Shown: one piece after another, positions 9,825 through 19,467 of the stretch
Layout of the letters: each line of letters opens with the position of its first letter
Numbering within the stretch: position 1 is the first letter of the stretch
Source: Nitrospira sp.
Lineage (GTDB): Bacteria > Nitrospirota > Nitrospiria > Nitrospirales > UBA8639
Length of the DNA: 64,000 nt
Assembly: GCA_024760505.1 (NCBI GenBank)
Contig: CP058931.1
Coordinates: 2,738,001 to 2,802,000, forward strand
Reading direction: 5' to 3'
Made by a program: the position numbers and the translations under genes
The notes under the pieces: generated by a model
What the model saw: only the letters and a program-made list of their open reading frames with translations
What the model was told of the DNA's origin: nothing
Database searches by the model: none

Positions 9825-10589
9825 ATGATGTTTTTCCGAGTCCCTATTTTTGGCTTCATGTTCTTTTTTTATGTATATGTAACGACCGTCGCCGCCGAGG
9901 AAGTCAGGGTGGCCGTTGCCGCGAATTTTCTGGCAACTCTTAACGAAATTATCACGAATTTTCAGGCAGACACGAGTCACACGATACTGGTCAGTTCCGG
10001 ATCGAGCGGAAAACTCTATGCCCAAATCAAGAACGGTGCTCCGTTCGATGTCTTTTTTTCAGCAGATGCCGAGCGGCCAAAATTGTTGGAAGAGGAAGGT
10101 CTGGCAGTCAAGGGAAGCCGGTTTGTTTACTCTGTGGGGCGTCTGACTTTATGGAGTCCGGATTCAACCGTGATTCAGGGCGAGGCACTACACGTTCTAT
10201 CAGACGGCCACTTCGATCATCTGGCCATTGCCAATCCAAAGACCGCCCCCTATGGCAGGGCTGCCGAACAAACACTCAAGAAGATGGGTCTATGGGAATC
10301 CCTCAAGGATCGGATCGTTCAGGGGGAAAACATCGGACAAACGTTTCAATTTGTGTTTTCAAGGAACGCTCAGCTCGGATTTGTGGCCCTTTCCCAAGTA
10401 TTGGATCCCAAAATCGACGGGAGCGGCAGCCGGTGGGATGTGCCAGCCGCCTTCCACGATGCACTTGAACAAGAAGCGGTCCTGTTAATGCCTGGACAAA
10501 ATCATGCCGGTGCCAGAGCATTTCTAGATTTTGTCAAAGGAGATAAAAGCCGGGCTATTATTAAGCAATTTGGCTATGAGCTGCCATAA
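9825..10589 (+). CDS. modA: Molybdate ABC transporter, substrate-binding protein ModA
   Basis: The 254-residue protein has an N-terminal signal peptide and the hallmarks of ModA: AAEEVRVAVAANF, then SSGSSGKLYAQIKNGAPFDVFFSADAERP, and IANPKTAPYGRAAEQ. The Ser and Ala backbone positions in these segments bind the oxyanion. It is the periplasmic molybdate (or tungstate) receptor. A GGGAGGTG site precedes the ATG. modB and modC follow in the same direction, forming a complete uptake system. Molybdate would feed molybdopterin enzymes; no Mo-cofactor synthesis gene was seen in the window. Confidence 0.93.
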   Translation: MMFFRVPIFGFMFFFYVYVTTVAAEEVRVAVAANFLATLNEIITNFQADTSHTILVSSGSSGKLYAQIKNGAPFDVFFSADAERPKLLEEEGLAVKGSRFVYSVGRLTLWSPDSTVIQGEALHVLSDGHFDHLAIANPKTAPYGRAAEQTLKKMGLWESLKDRIVQGENIGQTFQFVFSRNAQLGFVALSQVLDPKIDGSGSRWDVPAAFHDALEQEAVLLMPGQNHAGARAFLDFVKGDKSRAIIKQFGYELP

Positions 10590-10656
10590 CCAACTACATA
10601 ACGACCTATGAGAAAAGTACTTTCATTCGATTGGCGAGAATGCTACATAGGAAGCC

Positions 10657-11340
10657 ATGACACTATCTGAGGTGGACTTAGGACCTCTCTGGCTGACCTT
10701 GCGCCTGGCGGGGGTGACGGTGATTGTGCTTCTGATCATTGGAACGCCGCTTGCCTGGTGGCTTGCACATACCCGATCCCGAGCCCGGACGGCCATTGAG
10801 GCCATTGTTGCCATGCCTCTCGTATTGCCGCCCACCGTGCTCGGATTTTATTTACTGGTCTTATTGGGTCCCCATGGATGGATCGGGAGCGCCTCGCAGG
10901 CGATAACCGGATCGGCGCTTTCGTTCACATTTACCGGACTCGTCATTGCTTCCGCGTTGTATTCACTTCCTTTCGTCGTTCAACCCTTGCATAGCGCTTT
11001 TGAGTCAATCGGGCGAAAGCCGTTAGAGGCGGCCTGGTCTCTCAGAGCCTCAAAGCTCGACACATTTCTGACTATTGTTTCCCCGATGGCCTCTCGCGGC
11101 TATCTCACGGCGATTGTCCTTGGATTCGCTCATACCCTTGGCGAATTTGGTGTGGTCTTGATGGTGGGAGGGAATATTCCAGGAAGAACAAAGGTACTCT
11201 CTATTGCCATCTACGATCATGTGGAAGTCTTGGAATATACCCAGGCTCATGTCCTGTCGGCAGGATTACTCGTCTTTTCATTTCTGGTCCTTCTTATGGT
11301 CTATTCGGTGAACCGCCGTTTGCCTATCCACGTCTCATGA
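10657..11340 (+). CDS. modB: Molybdate ABC transporter permease ModB
   Basis: The 227-residue integral membrane protein has about five transmembrane helices. The ABC-permease coupling motif is GRKPLEAAWSLRASKLDTFL..., followed by AHTLGEFGVVLMVGGNIPG, the ModB/CysT signature. It forms the inner-membrane channel and contacts the ModC ATPase. AGGAAG lies just before its ATG. Its stop overlaps the modC start (ATGA), showing translational coupling. Confidence 0.93.
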   Translation: MTLSEVDLGPLWLTLRLAGVTVIVLLIIGTPLAWWLAHTRSRARTAIEAIVAMPLVLPPTVLGFYLLVLLGPHGWIGSASQAITGSALSFTFTGLVIASALYSLPFVVQPLHSAFESIGRKPLEAAWSLRASKLDTFLTIVSPMASRGYLTAIVLGFAHTLGEFGVVLMVGGNIPGRTKVLSIAIYDHVEVLEYTQAHVLSAGLLVFSFLVLLMVYSVNRRLPIHVS

Positions 11341-12434
11341 GCGAGTTGACAGCCAGATTCGAGGTGGTCTTTCACTCATTTCACTTGCAGGTGAAGGCGA
11401 GTGTACCCGCCGAAGGGATCACGGTCGTATTTGGTCCTTCCGGATGCGGCAAGACCACCTTCTTGCGCTGTCTCGCCGGATTGGAACGGTCGCCGACCGG
11501 CTTTCTCGCCCTGGGAGAGCACGTCTGGCAGGATGAAACCACAGACATCTTTCTTCCGCTCTCGGAACGTCCGGTTGGTTACGTGTTTCAAGAGCCCCGC
11601 TTGTTCCCTCACTTGAGCGTCCGATCGAACTTATTGTACGGATGGAAACGGATACCGGAATCGGAACGTCGTGTTTCACTCGATCAGGTTGTCGCGATTC
11701 TGGGTTTAGACTCGTTGTTGGAACGCAGAGCAACCCATCTGTCCGGTGGGGAACAACAACGAGTGGCCATTGGCCGCGCATTATTAACCAGCCCGCGCCT
11801 GCTCCTTATGGACGAACCGCTCAGTTCGCTCGATGTTCAACGAAAACGGGAAATCATGACATTTATCCAACGGCTGGATAAGGAATTCAGGATTCCCATT
11901 ATCTACGTGAGTCATGCTCTGCATGAAGTGGTGCAACTCGCCAGGACTCTCATCCTGCTGAAGGGGGGGAGCGTGGCCGCTATTGGGCCTCTTGCTGAAG
12001 TGTTTTCTCAAGTAGGCAGTCGCCGTATGATCCCGGATAGCCACATTGGTGCAATCATTGACACTCGTGTGGCGGAACATGATCTGGAATTTGGGCTCAC
12101 CACTCTCAATTTTCCCGGCGGTCAATTGTCAGTGCCCCAACAACATTCATCCATAGGAGAATCATTGCGAGTGCAAATTCTTGCCCGGGATGTCAGTCTT
12201 GTGGCAAGCCCTCCTGCATTCCAAACCAGTGTGCTGAATGTGTTAGAGGCGAGGGTCCTGGAAATCGGCCCCATCGAGTCTGGGCAACCCTTTGTCGATA
12301 TCAAATTGGATATTGGTTGTCCCCTGCTGGCCACCATTACCCGAAAATCATTAGCGACCCTCCAACTCCATCCAGGGCAGAAAGTTCATGCTCAAATCAA
12401 AGCGGTGGCCCTTACCCACGATTCCCTGGAATAA
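11337..12434 (+). CDS. modC: Molybdate ABC transporter ATP-binding protein ModC
   Basis: The 365-residue ATPase shows Walker A (GPSGCGKTT), Q-loop (YVFQEPRLFPHLSV), signature LSGGEQQRVAIGRALL, Walker B (LLLMDEPLSSLD) and the switch His (VSHALHE) in order. The C-terminal third (from about residue 290) is a TOBE domain of the kind that senses molybdate in ModC. It overlaps the end of modB by four bases and is the last gene of the transporter. Confidence 0.93.
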   Translation: MSELTARFEVVFHSFHLQVKASVPAEGITVVFGPSGCGKTTFLRCLAGLERSPTGFLALGEHVWQDETTDIFLPLSERPVGYVFQEPRLFPHLSVRSNLLYGWKRIPESERRVSLDQVVAILGLDSLLERRATHLSGGEQQRVAIGRALLTSPRLLLMDEPLSSLDVQRKREIMTFIQRLDKEFRIPIIYVSHALHEVVQLARTLILLKGGSVAAIGPLAEVFSQVGSRRMIPDSHIGAIIDTRVAEHDLEFGLTTLNFPGGQLSVPQQHSSIGESLRVQILARDVSLVASPPAFQTSVLNVLEARVLEIGPIESGQPFVDIKLDIGCPLLATITRKSLATLQLHPGQKVHAQIKAVALTHDSLE

Positions 12435-12537
12435 ATACCTCATTCTCCCTAAAGTTTTTCTCGCTGCGAAAGGCAATACGTTAATTTCTTGGGTGTGGTT
12501 CCTTCCAGTGTGCCTGGGTGGAATCCAGACTGTTTCG

Positions 12538-12765
12538 ATGGACGATTGCCGCCAACCATGGGTGGTAGTTGATGATCACGAGGTTATTTATATGATACTG
12601 GAACATCGGCTGACGGCCTTGGGGTATGGCATGGGGAAAGCCAACAATGGGATCGAAGGCATTGTCGTCATTCCGGTTGTCACATGCGGAATGTTGTGGG
12701 ATATTGATATCACAGTAATGAATCGACTCTCGCTGCTGAGCCTACTGCACATCAATTTTTTGTAA
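12538..12765 (+). pseudogene. Response-regulator receiver domain remnant
   Basis: The frame starting at the ATG at 12538 reads MDDCRQPWVVVDDHEVIYM followed by ILEHRLTALGYGMGKANNGIE, matching the first half of a receiver domain (acidic DD pair, helix 1, beta 2). A shortened DIDITVMNRL then stands where MDIDMPVMDGL is expected. The segment between the two is too short, and what follows (LLSLLHINFL) is not receiver-like. No ribosome site was seen. It looks like an internally deleted and truncated receiver gene from a hybrid kinase or regulator. Confidence 0.55.
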
Positions 12766-12873
12766 CACTTTTTTCGGAGACAATACTTAAGCGAAACACA
12801 CAAACAAATTTCTGGTTCTTGAGTGAAATTACATGATTTGTGATCGTATGAAATTTATGTATGTGGAGGCTAT

Positions 12874-14085
12874 ATGAGTTTTTGGCCCATTCCTTTTGCC
12901 CATCTTGAGGTCTATCTTTTTTTGGCCACAGCGCTTTCCTTGGTAACCTGGCTCTACCTCTCGTTTGGGCATGGGCGCTTCTGGTATGCCGACCAACGAC
13001 TCCGTAGGGATGGGCCAATTACTTTCAAAATCACACAATGGCCTACCGTCGTCGTCGTTGTTCCCGCCCGGAATGAAGCGGATGTCATCGAACGAACGCT
13101 ACGCTCTCTCTTAGAGCAGGACTACCCAGGGGAATTTCACGTGGTGATGGTGGATGATCAAAGTGAAGACCGTACCGGCGACATTGCACGTCAGCTTGCT
13201 ACCGATCACCCAGGCGGAGCACGCCTTACTGTAAAAGTCGCCGATGATCGGCCCTCTGGATGGCTGGGAAAGGTTTGGGCTCTCCATACCGGATTGCAGT
13301 ATGCTGAGAAGCACTGGCCCGATGCCGCCTATCGATATTTGACGGATGCTGACATTGAACACAGTCGGGGAAATCTGCGTGAGCTGGTATCCAAGGCCGA
13401 ATGCGAGGGGCTTGATCTTGTATCGCTCATGGTCCGATTACATTGTCAACACGCCTGGGAGAAGCTGCTGATTCCAGCATTTGTGTATTTCTTTCAAAAA
13501 CTCTATCCCTTTCCCCTTATTAACGATCACAATTCACCTGTTGGAGGCGCGGCTGGAGGCTGCATACTCGTGAGGAACCGTGCGCTGATACAGATAGGAG
13601 GGATCGCCGTCATTCGGGGTGAAGTGATTGATGATTGTGCCTTGGGGACAGCAATTAAGCGGGTAGGGAAGATTTGGGTCGGTCTTACGGATTCAGAGCA
13701 CAGCATTCGTCCCTATGTCGGGCTTCATGACATCTGGACAATGGTAAAACGGACCGCCTACACCCAACTGAGATATTCCCCTTGGATGCTTGTGGGTACC
13801 GTCATGGGTCTGGTGTTTGTCTATCTCCTCCCACCGGTTGTCGCCTTGACCTGGCCCATTCATGGAAGTGCTCTGGGGGGAGGGCTGGCGGTTTTCGCCT
13901 GGCTTATCATGATGTATACGTTTCAACCCACCTTGCGTCTATACGGATTGGCCCCAGCCTATGGCATGGTGTTGCCCGTAGCCGCCTTTCTCTATTTGGG
14001 CATGACGGTAGACTCGGCTCGGCGATATTGGTTAAAGATCGGGGGACAATGGAAAGGACGGACTGGAATTGGCTGCACTAACTGA
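12874..14085 (+). CDS. hpnB: Hopanoid-associated glycosyltransferase HpnB
   Basis: The 403-residue protein has one N-terminal membrane helix, a family 2 glycosyltransferase domain and about three C-terminal helices. Domain signatures are VVVVPARNEADVIERTLRSLL, VMVDDQSEDRTGDIAR, the HpnB-type WLGKVWALHTGL and an acidic TDADIEHS motif. HpnB belongs to hopanoid biosynthesis clusters and is thought to modify the side chain of bacterial hopanoids at the membrane. A GGAGG site sits before the ATG. No other hpn gene is visible in the window, so this one stands apart from its usual cluster. Confidence 0.82.
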   Translation: MSFWPIPFAHLEVYLFLATALSLVTWLYLSFGHGRFWYADQRLRRDGPITFKITQWPTVVVVVPARNEADVIERTLRSLLEQDYPGEFHVVMVDDQSEDRTGDIARQLATDHPGGARLTVKVADDRPSGWLGKVWALHTGLQYAEKHWPDAAYRYLTDADIEHSRGNLRELVSKAECEGLDLVSLMVRLHCQHAWEKLLIPAFVYFFQKLYPFPLINDHNSPVGGAAGGCILVRNRALIQIGGIAVIRGEVIDDCALGTAIKRVGKIWVGLTDSEHSIRPYVGLHDIWTMVKRTAYTQLRYSPWMLVGTVMGLVFVYLLPPVVALTWPIHGSALGGGLAVFAWLIMMYTFQPTLRLYGLAPAYGMVLPVAAFLYLGMTVDSARRYWLKIGGQWKGRTGIGCTN

Positions 14086-14514
14086 GTCCTGGTTTTCCAT
14101 TCAGTACAGTCGCCTATCATCCCAGGGACACCCAGGATGGCGGGCGCCACGTTTTTCAACCTGACAATATTTCCAAGAATGGTTGCATAGATAATGAATG
14201 TGGCAAAACCACATAAAGGCAACAACGCCCTGATTGGAAATTTCTCAAGGGGCAGGAATGCGGATCCCGGCCAATTCCGCACTATACGTTCAGGCGGCTT
14301 TTCACAGGTCCGGGAGCCTGCTGCCTCCAACACTCTGCTGGCCATAATTCCAGCACACTTGGACGCATCGGTTGGAAAGGGATCCACCCGTGTTTGTCCT
14401 TCTCTTGGTGCCGGTGCTTTTGAAGTGCACATGCCTTTTGCACGTTCCCATAGAATTCAACAAACGTTATGCTTTGTCCAATAATTTGCCTTCAACCAAT
14501 CAGGGAGAGAATTT
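14086..14514. other. Intergenic region with a possible unrecognised remnant
   Basis: About 430 bases lie between hpnB and a convergent secreted-protein gene. A minus-strand frame contains AFLPLEKFPIRALLPLCG and hydrophobic FATFIIYATILGNIV. This looks somewhat protein-like but has no start context and matches no family I can name. Given hpnB next door it might be debris of another lipid-biosynthesis gene, which is only a guess. No clear terminator was identified. Confidence 0.25.
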
Positions 14515-15354
14515 TTAATCTTTCTCTACAAAAGCCACATCGGTGACCTTATCTTCATCATCGACAAATAAGACGACTTCTTGCCCTGAAGAGAGCTTTT
14601 TGAACTTTTCCTGAATCAGAGGACGCACTTCATACTGGTGCTCCTTTTCTCCATCCGGTTGAACGGCAATCATATTATCTTTCAGGGGTTGTTTCAGAAC
14701 TCCTGAAACTTTTTTGAAATTCCCTTTCAGAGGAGTCTTTTTTCCTCCAAGATGTTGGGCTTTGTCCACTGTTGTCTGGTTCTCAAATGTGACGTCCACG
14801 ATCTGATCCATTTCATCAATAAGGAAGGTGGCTTCTGCGCCGACCGGAATGGATGCCACTTTGCTCCTAGCCATTGAACTGATCTTATGCGATTCCTGCT
14901 GACCCTCCTTCAACTGAATGACGGCTTTTTCGTGGCCGGTTACCAGTGGCTGGGCCAAAACACCATGTACGATTCGGTGATCTGACTCTTCTCCTGCCAG
15001 ATGAACGTCTACAATGAGGTTTTGGTCGTTGACGGTTATTTCAACGCGATCCCCATTTTTCAGAGGAGGAAGCCCTTTTTTCTCACGGAGATTCATGGGT
15101 AGATATCGAGGTTGACCTTCCCCTGTGTCTACCTTGGCCTGTTCCCCTCTGACTTCTTCCACCGTTCCACTTATGACACGCTCCCCGGACAGGGATTCAC
15201 TACCTTTCGTGTTTTTTCCTTCATGGGCAAAAACCACACCGGAAAAAACCAGACATCCGGTCAACAAGCACACTCCAAACAGACCTAAGCATCTGATGGA
15301 GCCTTGTGCCGATGGCGTCTTTGACGTTTTTTGAAATACGGTCGTGAAAGGCAT
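14515..15354 (-). CDS. Secreted protein with three OB-like repeats, unknown function
   Basis: The 279-residue protein has an N-terminal signal sequence (GLFGVCLLTGCLVFSGVVFAHEG) after a basic start and a good AAGGAG site. The rest consists of three units of about 70 residues: an opening GTVEEV or GVLKQP strand, a middle beta pair, an LKNGDRVEI-like turn and a closing strand ending in a V.DV.. pattern. The units resemble each other and the repeats of the genes at 52922, 60193 and 20984, so they form a paralogous family. An AAAACCCTGG motif lies about 80 bases upstream. Localisation is periplasmic or envelope; function is unknown. Confidence 0.7.
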   Translation of the reverse strand: MPFTTVFQKTSKTPSAQGSIRCLGLFGVCLLTGCLVFSGVVFAHEGKNTKGSESLSGERVISGTVEEVRGEQAKVDTGEGQPRYLPMNLREKKGLPPLKNGDRVEITVNDQNLIVDVHLAGEESDHRIVHGVLAQPLVTGHEKAVIQLKEGQQESHKISSMARSKVASIPVGAEATFLIDEMDQIVDVTFENQTTVDKAQHLGGKKTPLKGNFKKVSGVLKQPLKDNMIAVQPDGEKEHQYEVRPLIQEKFKKLSSGQEVVLFVDDEDKVTDVAFVEKD

Positions 15355-15429
15355 GAAACGCTCCTTCTGTTAATTTTTATATGTTGAGGGATAGATTTGA
15401 AATATACCCAATTTTTCTTCATGGGAGAC

Positions 15430-15446
15430 CTGAGGAAAACCCTGGG
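15430..15446 (-). promoter_or_regulatory. Shared CCAGGGTTTT motif
   Basis: On the minus strand this reads CCCAGGGTTTTCCTCAG. The ten-base core matches three other exact copies in the window, each upstream of a minus-strand envelope or stress gene. It lies about 80 bases before the gene starting at 15354. It could be part of a promoter or an operator; which one cannot be told from sequence alone. Confidence 0.5.
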
Positions 15447-15518
15447 TTTGAAATTCACGATTTCTTAAAGTGAGAGAAAATGGCCTAATAGAACTCAAGG
15501 AGAGGACTCTACGCTTTG

Positions 15519-16883
15519 CTATGAGGTCCGTTTCTCAGGGGGCGTCTTGGCTGATCTTGATAACAGGAATAAGCCAATACAGGCCGATAGGCAGGATGCG
15601 ATTAAAATGGCTAATTTTGCGTTTGATAAAGTAGCGGGCTGGGGAAACGCCAGGGTGGCAATAAAGATGGCCATGGTAAATCCAATTCCTCCCATAAATC
15701 CCAGACCCACAATCTGCGGCCAGGTCAGTGGAGACGGAATTGATGAACCTCCAAATTTGATAGCTGCCCAGGCCCCAAGGCAAACTCCCAAGGGTTTACC
15801 CATTAACAAACCCAAGCCGATTCCAAGAGCGAGTGAGCTGGTGAAGAGAGAAGAGATATTGGTAGTAAATTCCACGCCAGCATTGGCGAGCGCAAAAATA
15901 GGCATGACGCCAAAAGTGATCCACGGATATAAGGCATGCTCGAGTTTCTGTAGTGGAGGCTGCATCAGATCAGTGGTGGTTTTTAATGCTTGGACCGCTT
16001 GAACCTGATGTTCATTTTCCAAAATAGAAGCTCCCGGGACTTCCGATTTTTGAAACTCTCGTTTAAATGTATCGCTTTTGCGAGCAAATTCCTTTTTAGT
16101 CAAGGCTGCCGTCGTTGGAATCGTGAACGCATTGAGGACTCCGGCAATCGTTGGATGAATGCCGGAAAAGAGAAAGGCCACCCATACACCGCCAATGCCG
16201 AATAGGCCATAAAAGATAGGTGAACGAATTCCCAACCAGTTGGCTCCAATCAAAATGGCTAAAAATGCGAGCCCCACTCCAAGACTGATCCATGAAATGT
16301 CTGATGTATAGAATATGGCAATCACTAAAACAGCCCCGAGATCATCAACAATAGCGAGCGTTGTGAGGAAAATTTTTGCAGAGAATGGAATTTTCGTACC
16401 CAGTAACCCCAAAAGGCCGATGGCAAAGGCAATATCGGTGGCCATCGGCACTCCCCATCCGGAAAGGTAGGACGTGTCCATCGTCACGAAGAGAAAGAGC
16501 AAAGCAGGAACAATCATTCCCCCGAATGCGGCAACGATGGGAAGGAGGGCTTGACGAGGCTCAGATAATTCTCCAACTAAAATTTCTCGCTTGATTTCTA
16601 AGCCAATGACAAAAAAGAAAATGGCCATCAAGCCATCGTTAATCCACAATAGTAAGGGTTTTTTCAATATGTTAGGGCCGATTCCAATCGAAAGAGGAAG
16701 ATTCCAAAGCTCCGAATAGAGTTGACCGTAGGGTGAATTAGCGATGACCAAGGCTAATACGGTACATACCAGCAACACGATTCCACCCGAGGCATTCTGT
16801 TTTGAAAAATTCTCTAACGGGGAAAGAATTTTTTCAATGGGTCGGCTTTTAACGGATTGTTTGGCTTCTTTTACTAGATCCAT
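15519..16883 (-). CDS. nhaA: Na+/H+ antiporter NhaA
   Basis: From the ATG at 16883 (preceded by AGGA) the protein has 454 residues and 11-12 membrane helices. The frame is open upstream to 17027, but those residues are not family-like. The characteristic GVPMATDIAFAIGLLGLLG and TTLAIVDDLGAVLVIA segments contain the Asp residues equivalent to E. coli Asp133 and Asp163/164, which bind Na+/Li+ and protons. INDGLMAIFFFVIGLEIKRE is another signature. A hydrophilic insert of about 50 residues sits before the C-terminal half, common in non-enteric NhaA. It extrudes Na+ in exchange for protons, fitting a saline habitat. Confidence 0.95.
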   Translation of the reverse strand: MDLVKEAKQSVKSRPIEKILSPLENFSKQNASGGIVLLVCTVLALVIANSPYGQLYSELWNLPLSIGIGPNILKKPLLLWINDGLMAIFFFVIGLEIKREILVGELSEPRQALLPIVAAFGGMIVPALLFLFVTMDTSYLSGWGVPMATDIAFAIGLLGLLGTKIPFSAKIFLTTLAIVDDLGAVLVIAIFYTSDISWISLGVGLAFLAILIGANWLGIRSPIFYGLFGIGGVWVAFLFSGIHPTIAGVLNAFTIPTTAALTKKEFARKSDTFKREFQKSEVPGASILENEHQVQAVQALKTTTDLMQPPLQKLEHALYPWITFGVMPIFALANAGVEFTTNISSLFTSSLALGIGLGLLMGKPLGVCLGAWAAIKFGGSSIPSPLTWPQIVGLGFMGGIGFTMAIFIATLAFPQPATLSNAKLAILIASCLSACIGLFLLSRSAKTPPEKRTS

Positions 16884-17257
16884 GGAATCGAATGTCCTGG
16901 AATGTTGGTACGCAAGATTGGGGATACAATTGCGGAGTCCATATTTTTTGCTTGTTGAGATCGGACCGATTCGTTTGTGTTGCGGGAGTGCCTTCGTCCC
17001 AGAATCGGGTGAGGTCATGCATAACAACCCGGATGTAAACCCTGAAGATCATCAAGTTCCAATTTGCAATCACGTTTATGATACAGCGCGGCCAAATGGA
17101 AATCTAAGACAAAAATTTAAGATAGGAGGCTGTTTTGTCTCTTGAGGCGTATCTACTCCTATCTAGTAGAATGGCTGATATACATCATGTAAAAAAACCC
17201 ATTGAAATGTTCATTTTATGGCAACAATTATTAAACAGTTATTAAAGGAGACAAACC

Positions 17258-17569
17258 ATGTTGAAGGCCATTCAAACTTTTTTAAGTATTGCGGTGGTAG
17301 TGGGATTGTTGGTGGGGTGCCAGTCTATGACCGGACAGACCACGGGAGATTACGTTGATGATGCCAGTATAACTGCCGCCGTGAAAACCAAACTCGCTAA
17401 TCGACAACCTTCTTCCTTGTCTCGAGTAGAGGTAGAAACTGTAAAGGGCGTTGTTCATCTTATAGGTGTAGCTAAGACTGAAGAGGACAAGACGGAAGCG
17501 GGCCGGCTGACCAAGCAAGTCAAAGGTGTCAAGCGAGTCGACAATGATCTGACGGTTCAATCTCCTTAA
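17258..17569 (+). CDS. BON-domain lipoprotein
   Basis: The 103-residue protein carries a lipoprotein signal peptide with lipobox VGCQ (LLVGCQSMTGQ) and one BON domain: DASITAAVKTKLANRQ, VETVKGVVHLIGVAKTEEDKTEAGRLTKQVKGVKRVDNDL. BON domains, as in OsmY, bind phospholipid or envelope surfaces and are tied to osmotic stress. AAAGGAG precedes the ATG. A GC-rich hairpin follows the stop. It is the smallest of four BON proteins in the window. Confidence 0.88.
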   Translation: MLKAIQTFLSIAVVVGLLVGCQSMTGQTTGDYVDDASITAAVKTKLANRQPSSLSRVEVETVKGVVHLIGVAKTEEDKTEAGRLTKQVKGVKRVDNDLTVQSP

Positions 17570-17590
17570 TCTGCCCCGCCATGATCCGAA

Positions 17591-17620
17591 AATCCCCGCC
17601 TCAGAGGCGGGGTGGGGATT
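17591..17620 (+). terminator. Hairpin terminator after BON lipoprotein
   Basis: CCCCGCCT (17594-17601), a three-base loop, and AGGCGGGG (17605-17612) form a perfect eight-pair stem about 25 bases after the stop codon. A second weaker pairing of AATCCCC with GGGGATT extends the fold. The following T content is modest. Confidence 0.65.
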
Positions 17621-17743
17621 ATTGACTTAAAGAACGGAAAAGGGGATGTCTAATAAAACTGCCCCTCAATTTTCGAATCCAGGGTGTTGCCTATTACACA
17701 TATTACACACGATGGGAATGACGAGTAGGGCGATAATTCAAAA

Positions 17744-19345
17744 ATGGGGTCCCAGAAAAAACGACCATGGTGGATCCGTGCACTTATCCTCACGTCGGGG
17801 ATTATAGGGTTTATCCTCCTGCTCCTGGGGGTCACGTCATTTTTTATTGATGAATCGTTGCGGGCATACATTGAAACCAATCTCAATAAACATCTCAAGG
17901 GCTATACGGTTGAATTAGAGACGGTTGATTTTCATCCACTTGGTTTCTCCATTGATTTTGAAAATTTGACCTTAAGACAAGAAGCGAATCCTGAGCCTCC
18001 TCTCCTCATCATTCCATTCTGGAGTGCAAGTATCCAGTGGATGCAATTTTTTAAATTGGAGATTGTCAGTGATCACCTTATTAAAAATGCTGAAGTCGTA
18101 TTTCTTTTAGCTCAAGCCGAAAAAGAGGTAAAGGATAAAACAGACGTAGGAGACAAAGTTTGGCAAGAGGCCATATATGCATTGTACCCTATCACCATTA
18201 ACACCTTTCGAATCGAAGATAGTGCCATTTCCTATAGGGAACAAGCCGACGATCCTCCACTTGAACTGACACATCTCCAATTGAAGGTGGAAAATATCCA
18301 GAATATCCGCTCCCCGGACGGAAAGTACCCCTCAGGCATTCATGTGGAAGGATCCATTCACCAATCCGGGTTTGTGAATATATCGGGGAAAGCGAATTTC
18401 TTAGCCCAACCGTTTCCGGGAATATCAGTAGACTTCGATGTGAACAATGTTCAACTTAAACCGTTTAAACCTTTATCCTCCCTACTCAATATGGAAATTC
18501 ATTCCGGAACGCTGAACGGGCGGGGACATGTCGAATATGCCCCTTGGACAAATATGGTTCAGATTGCCAAGTTGGAAATAGAAAATCCACATATTAACTA
18601 TGTGGAGAAACATTCTGAAAAGAAAGAACCAAAAGTCGCACAGGATGCCAAATCACAAGACGGGGGTGGTTCAAAGAACTCCCAAGATCCGTTCAAGGTG
18701 GCGATTGAATTCGCATCGGTGAAAAATGGCGAATTTGGATATAAGAACCAAACCACGAATCCCCCGTATAGGATTTTTTTTAACCAGGTGGATTTCCTGA
18801 TAACCGGGGTGGGCGCTCCAAAGATCACACAGTTAGGGGAATTGAAACTTTCTGGAAAATTTATGGGAAAGGGGGAGACCTCAATTGCAGGAGGATTCCG
18901 GCCGGAAGTGAAACATCCTGATTTTGATGTGAAGATGAAAATTGAAAAAACAGATATGACAACCTTAAACGATGTCTTTAAAGCCTACGGGGGACTTGAT
19001 GTAAAAAGCGGAAAATTTGCTTTGATTTCCGAATTGCATACTGATGATGGCCGTGTCCAGGGGTACATTAAGCCATTTTTCGACCGGCCGGTAATTTACG
19101 ATCTTTCACAGGACAAAACCGACAATATCTTTCAACAGTTATATGAGAGTGTTGTGGGTGGGGTTGTTTCCCTTCTGGAAAATGCTCCTAGGGATGAGGT
19201 GGCGACGAAAACCGATATAACCGGGGATATGGAAAATATTAATATTGGGACATGGCAACTGATTTGGAACCTTTTCAGGAATGCGTTTGTTGAGGCCATG
19301 ACACCCGCCTTCGAAAATTTAAAAATCCTTGGAAAGAACAAATAG
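17744..19345 (+). CDS. DUF748-family (AsmA-like) membrane-anchored protein
   Basis: The 533-residue protein has an N-terminal membrane helix (ALILTSGIIGFILLLLGVTSFFI) and a long periplasmic beta-rich region. It includes GYTVELETVDFHPLGFSIDFENLTLRQ, the opening of DUF748/AsmA-like proteins, and the C-terminal F.DRPVIYDLSQ..DNIFQQLYE segment. These proteins relate to bridge-like lipid-transfer proteins of the envelope. The ribosome site is weak. It lies between a BON lipoprotein and an entericidin-like lipoprotein in the stress region. Function is inferred from family only. Confidence 0.78.
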   Translation: MGSQKKRPWWIRALILTSGIIGFILLLLGVTSFFIDESLRAYIETNLNKHLKGYTVELETVDFHPLGFSIDFENLTLRQEANPEPPLLIIPFWSASIQWMQFFKLEIVSDHLIKNAEVVFLLAQAEKEVKDKTDVGDKVWQEAIYALYPITINTFRIEDSAISYREQADDPPLELTHLQLKVENIQNIRSPDGKYPSGIHVEGSIHQSGFVNISGKANFLAQPFPGISVDFDVNNVQLKPFKPLSSLLNMEIHSGTLNGRGHVEYAPWTNMVQIAKLEIENPHINYVEKHSEKKEPKVAQDAKSQDGGGSKNSQDPFKVAIEFASVKNGEFGYKNQTTNPPYRIFFNQVDFLITGVGAPKITQLGELKLSGKFMGKGETSIAGGFRPEVKHPDFDVKMKIEKTDMTTLNDVFKAYGGLDVKSGKFALISELHTDDGRVQGYIKPFFDRPVIYDLSQDKTDNIFQQLYESVVGGVVSLLENAPRDEVATKTDITGDMENINIGTWQLIWNLFRNAFVEAMTPAFENLKILGKNK

Positions 19346-19467
19346 GAATGTAAAAACAAGATAAAGAAAACCAGGCAGGGGTATAAGTGTGGCGATGTAC
19401 GAATCCTCATTCGGGCTGTTCACTGGGCATGGTTCCTCTAATTTTTTAAACACAAAGGAGGCGAAAA

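Noticed and set aside
14194..14484. A 96-codon plus-strand frame after hpnB
   Set aside because: It has no ribosome site, no recognised family and odd composition; it is described only as intergenic.
15547..16002. A 151-codon plus-strand frame inside nhaA
   Set aside because: It is antisense to conserved NhaA helices and has no ribosome site.
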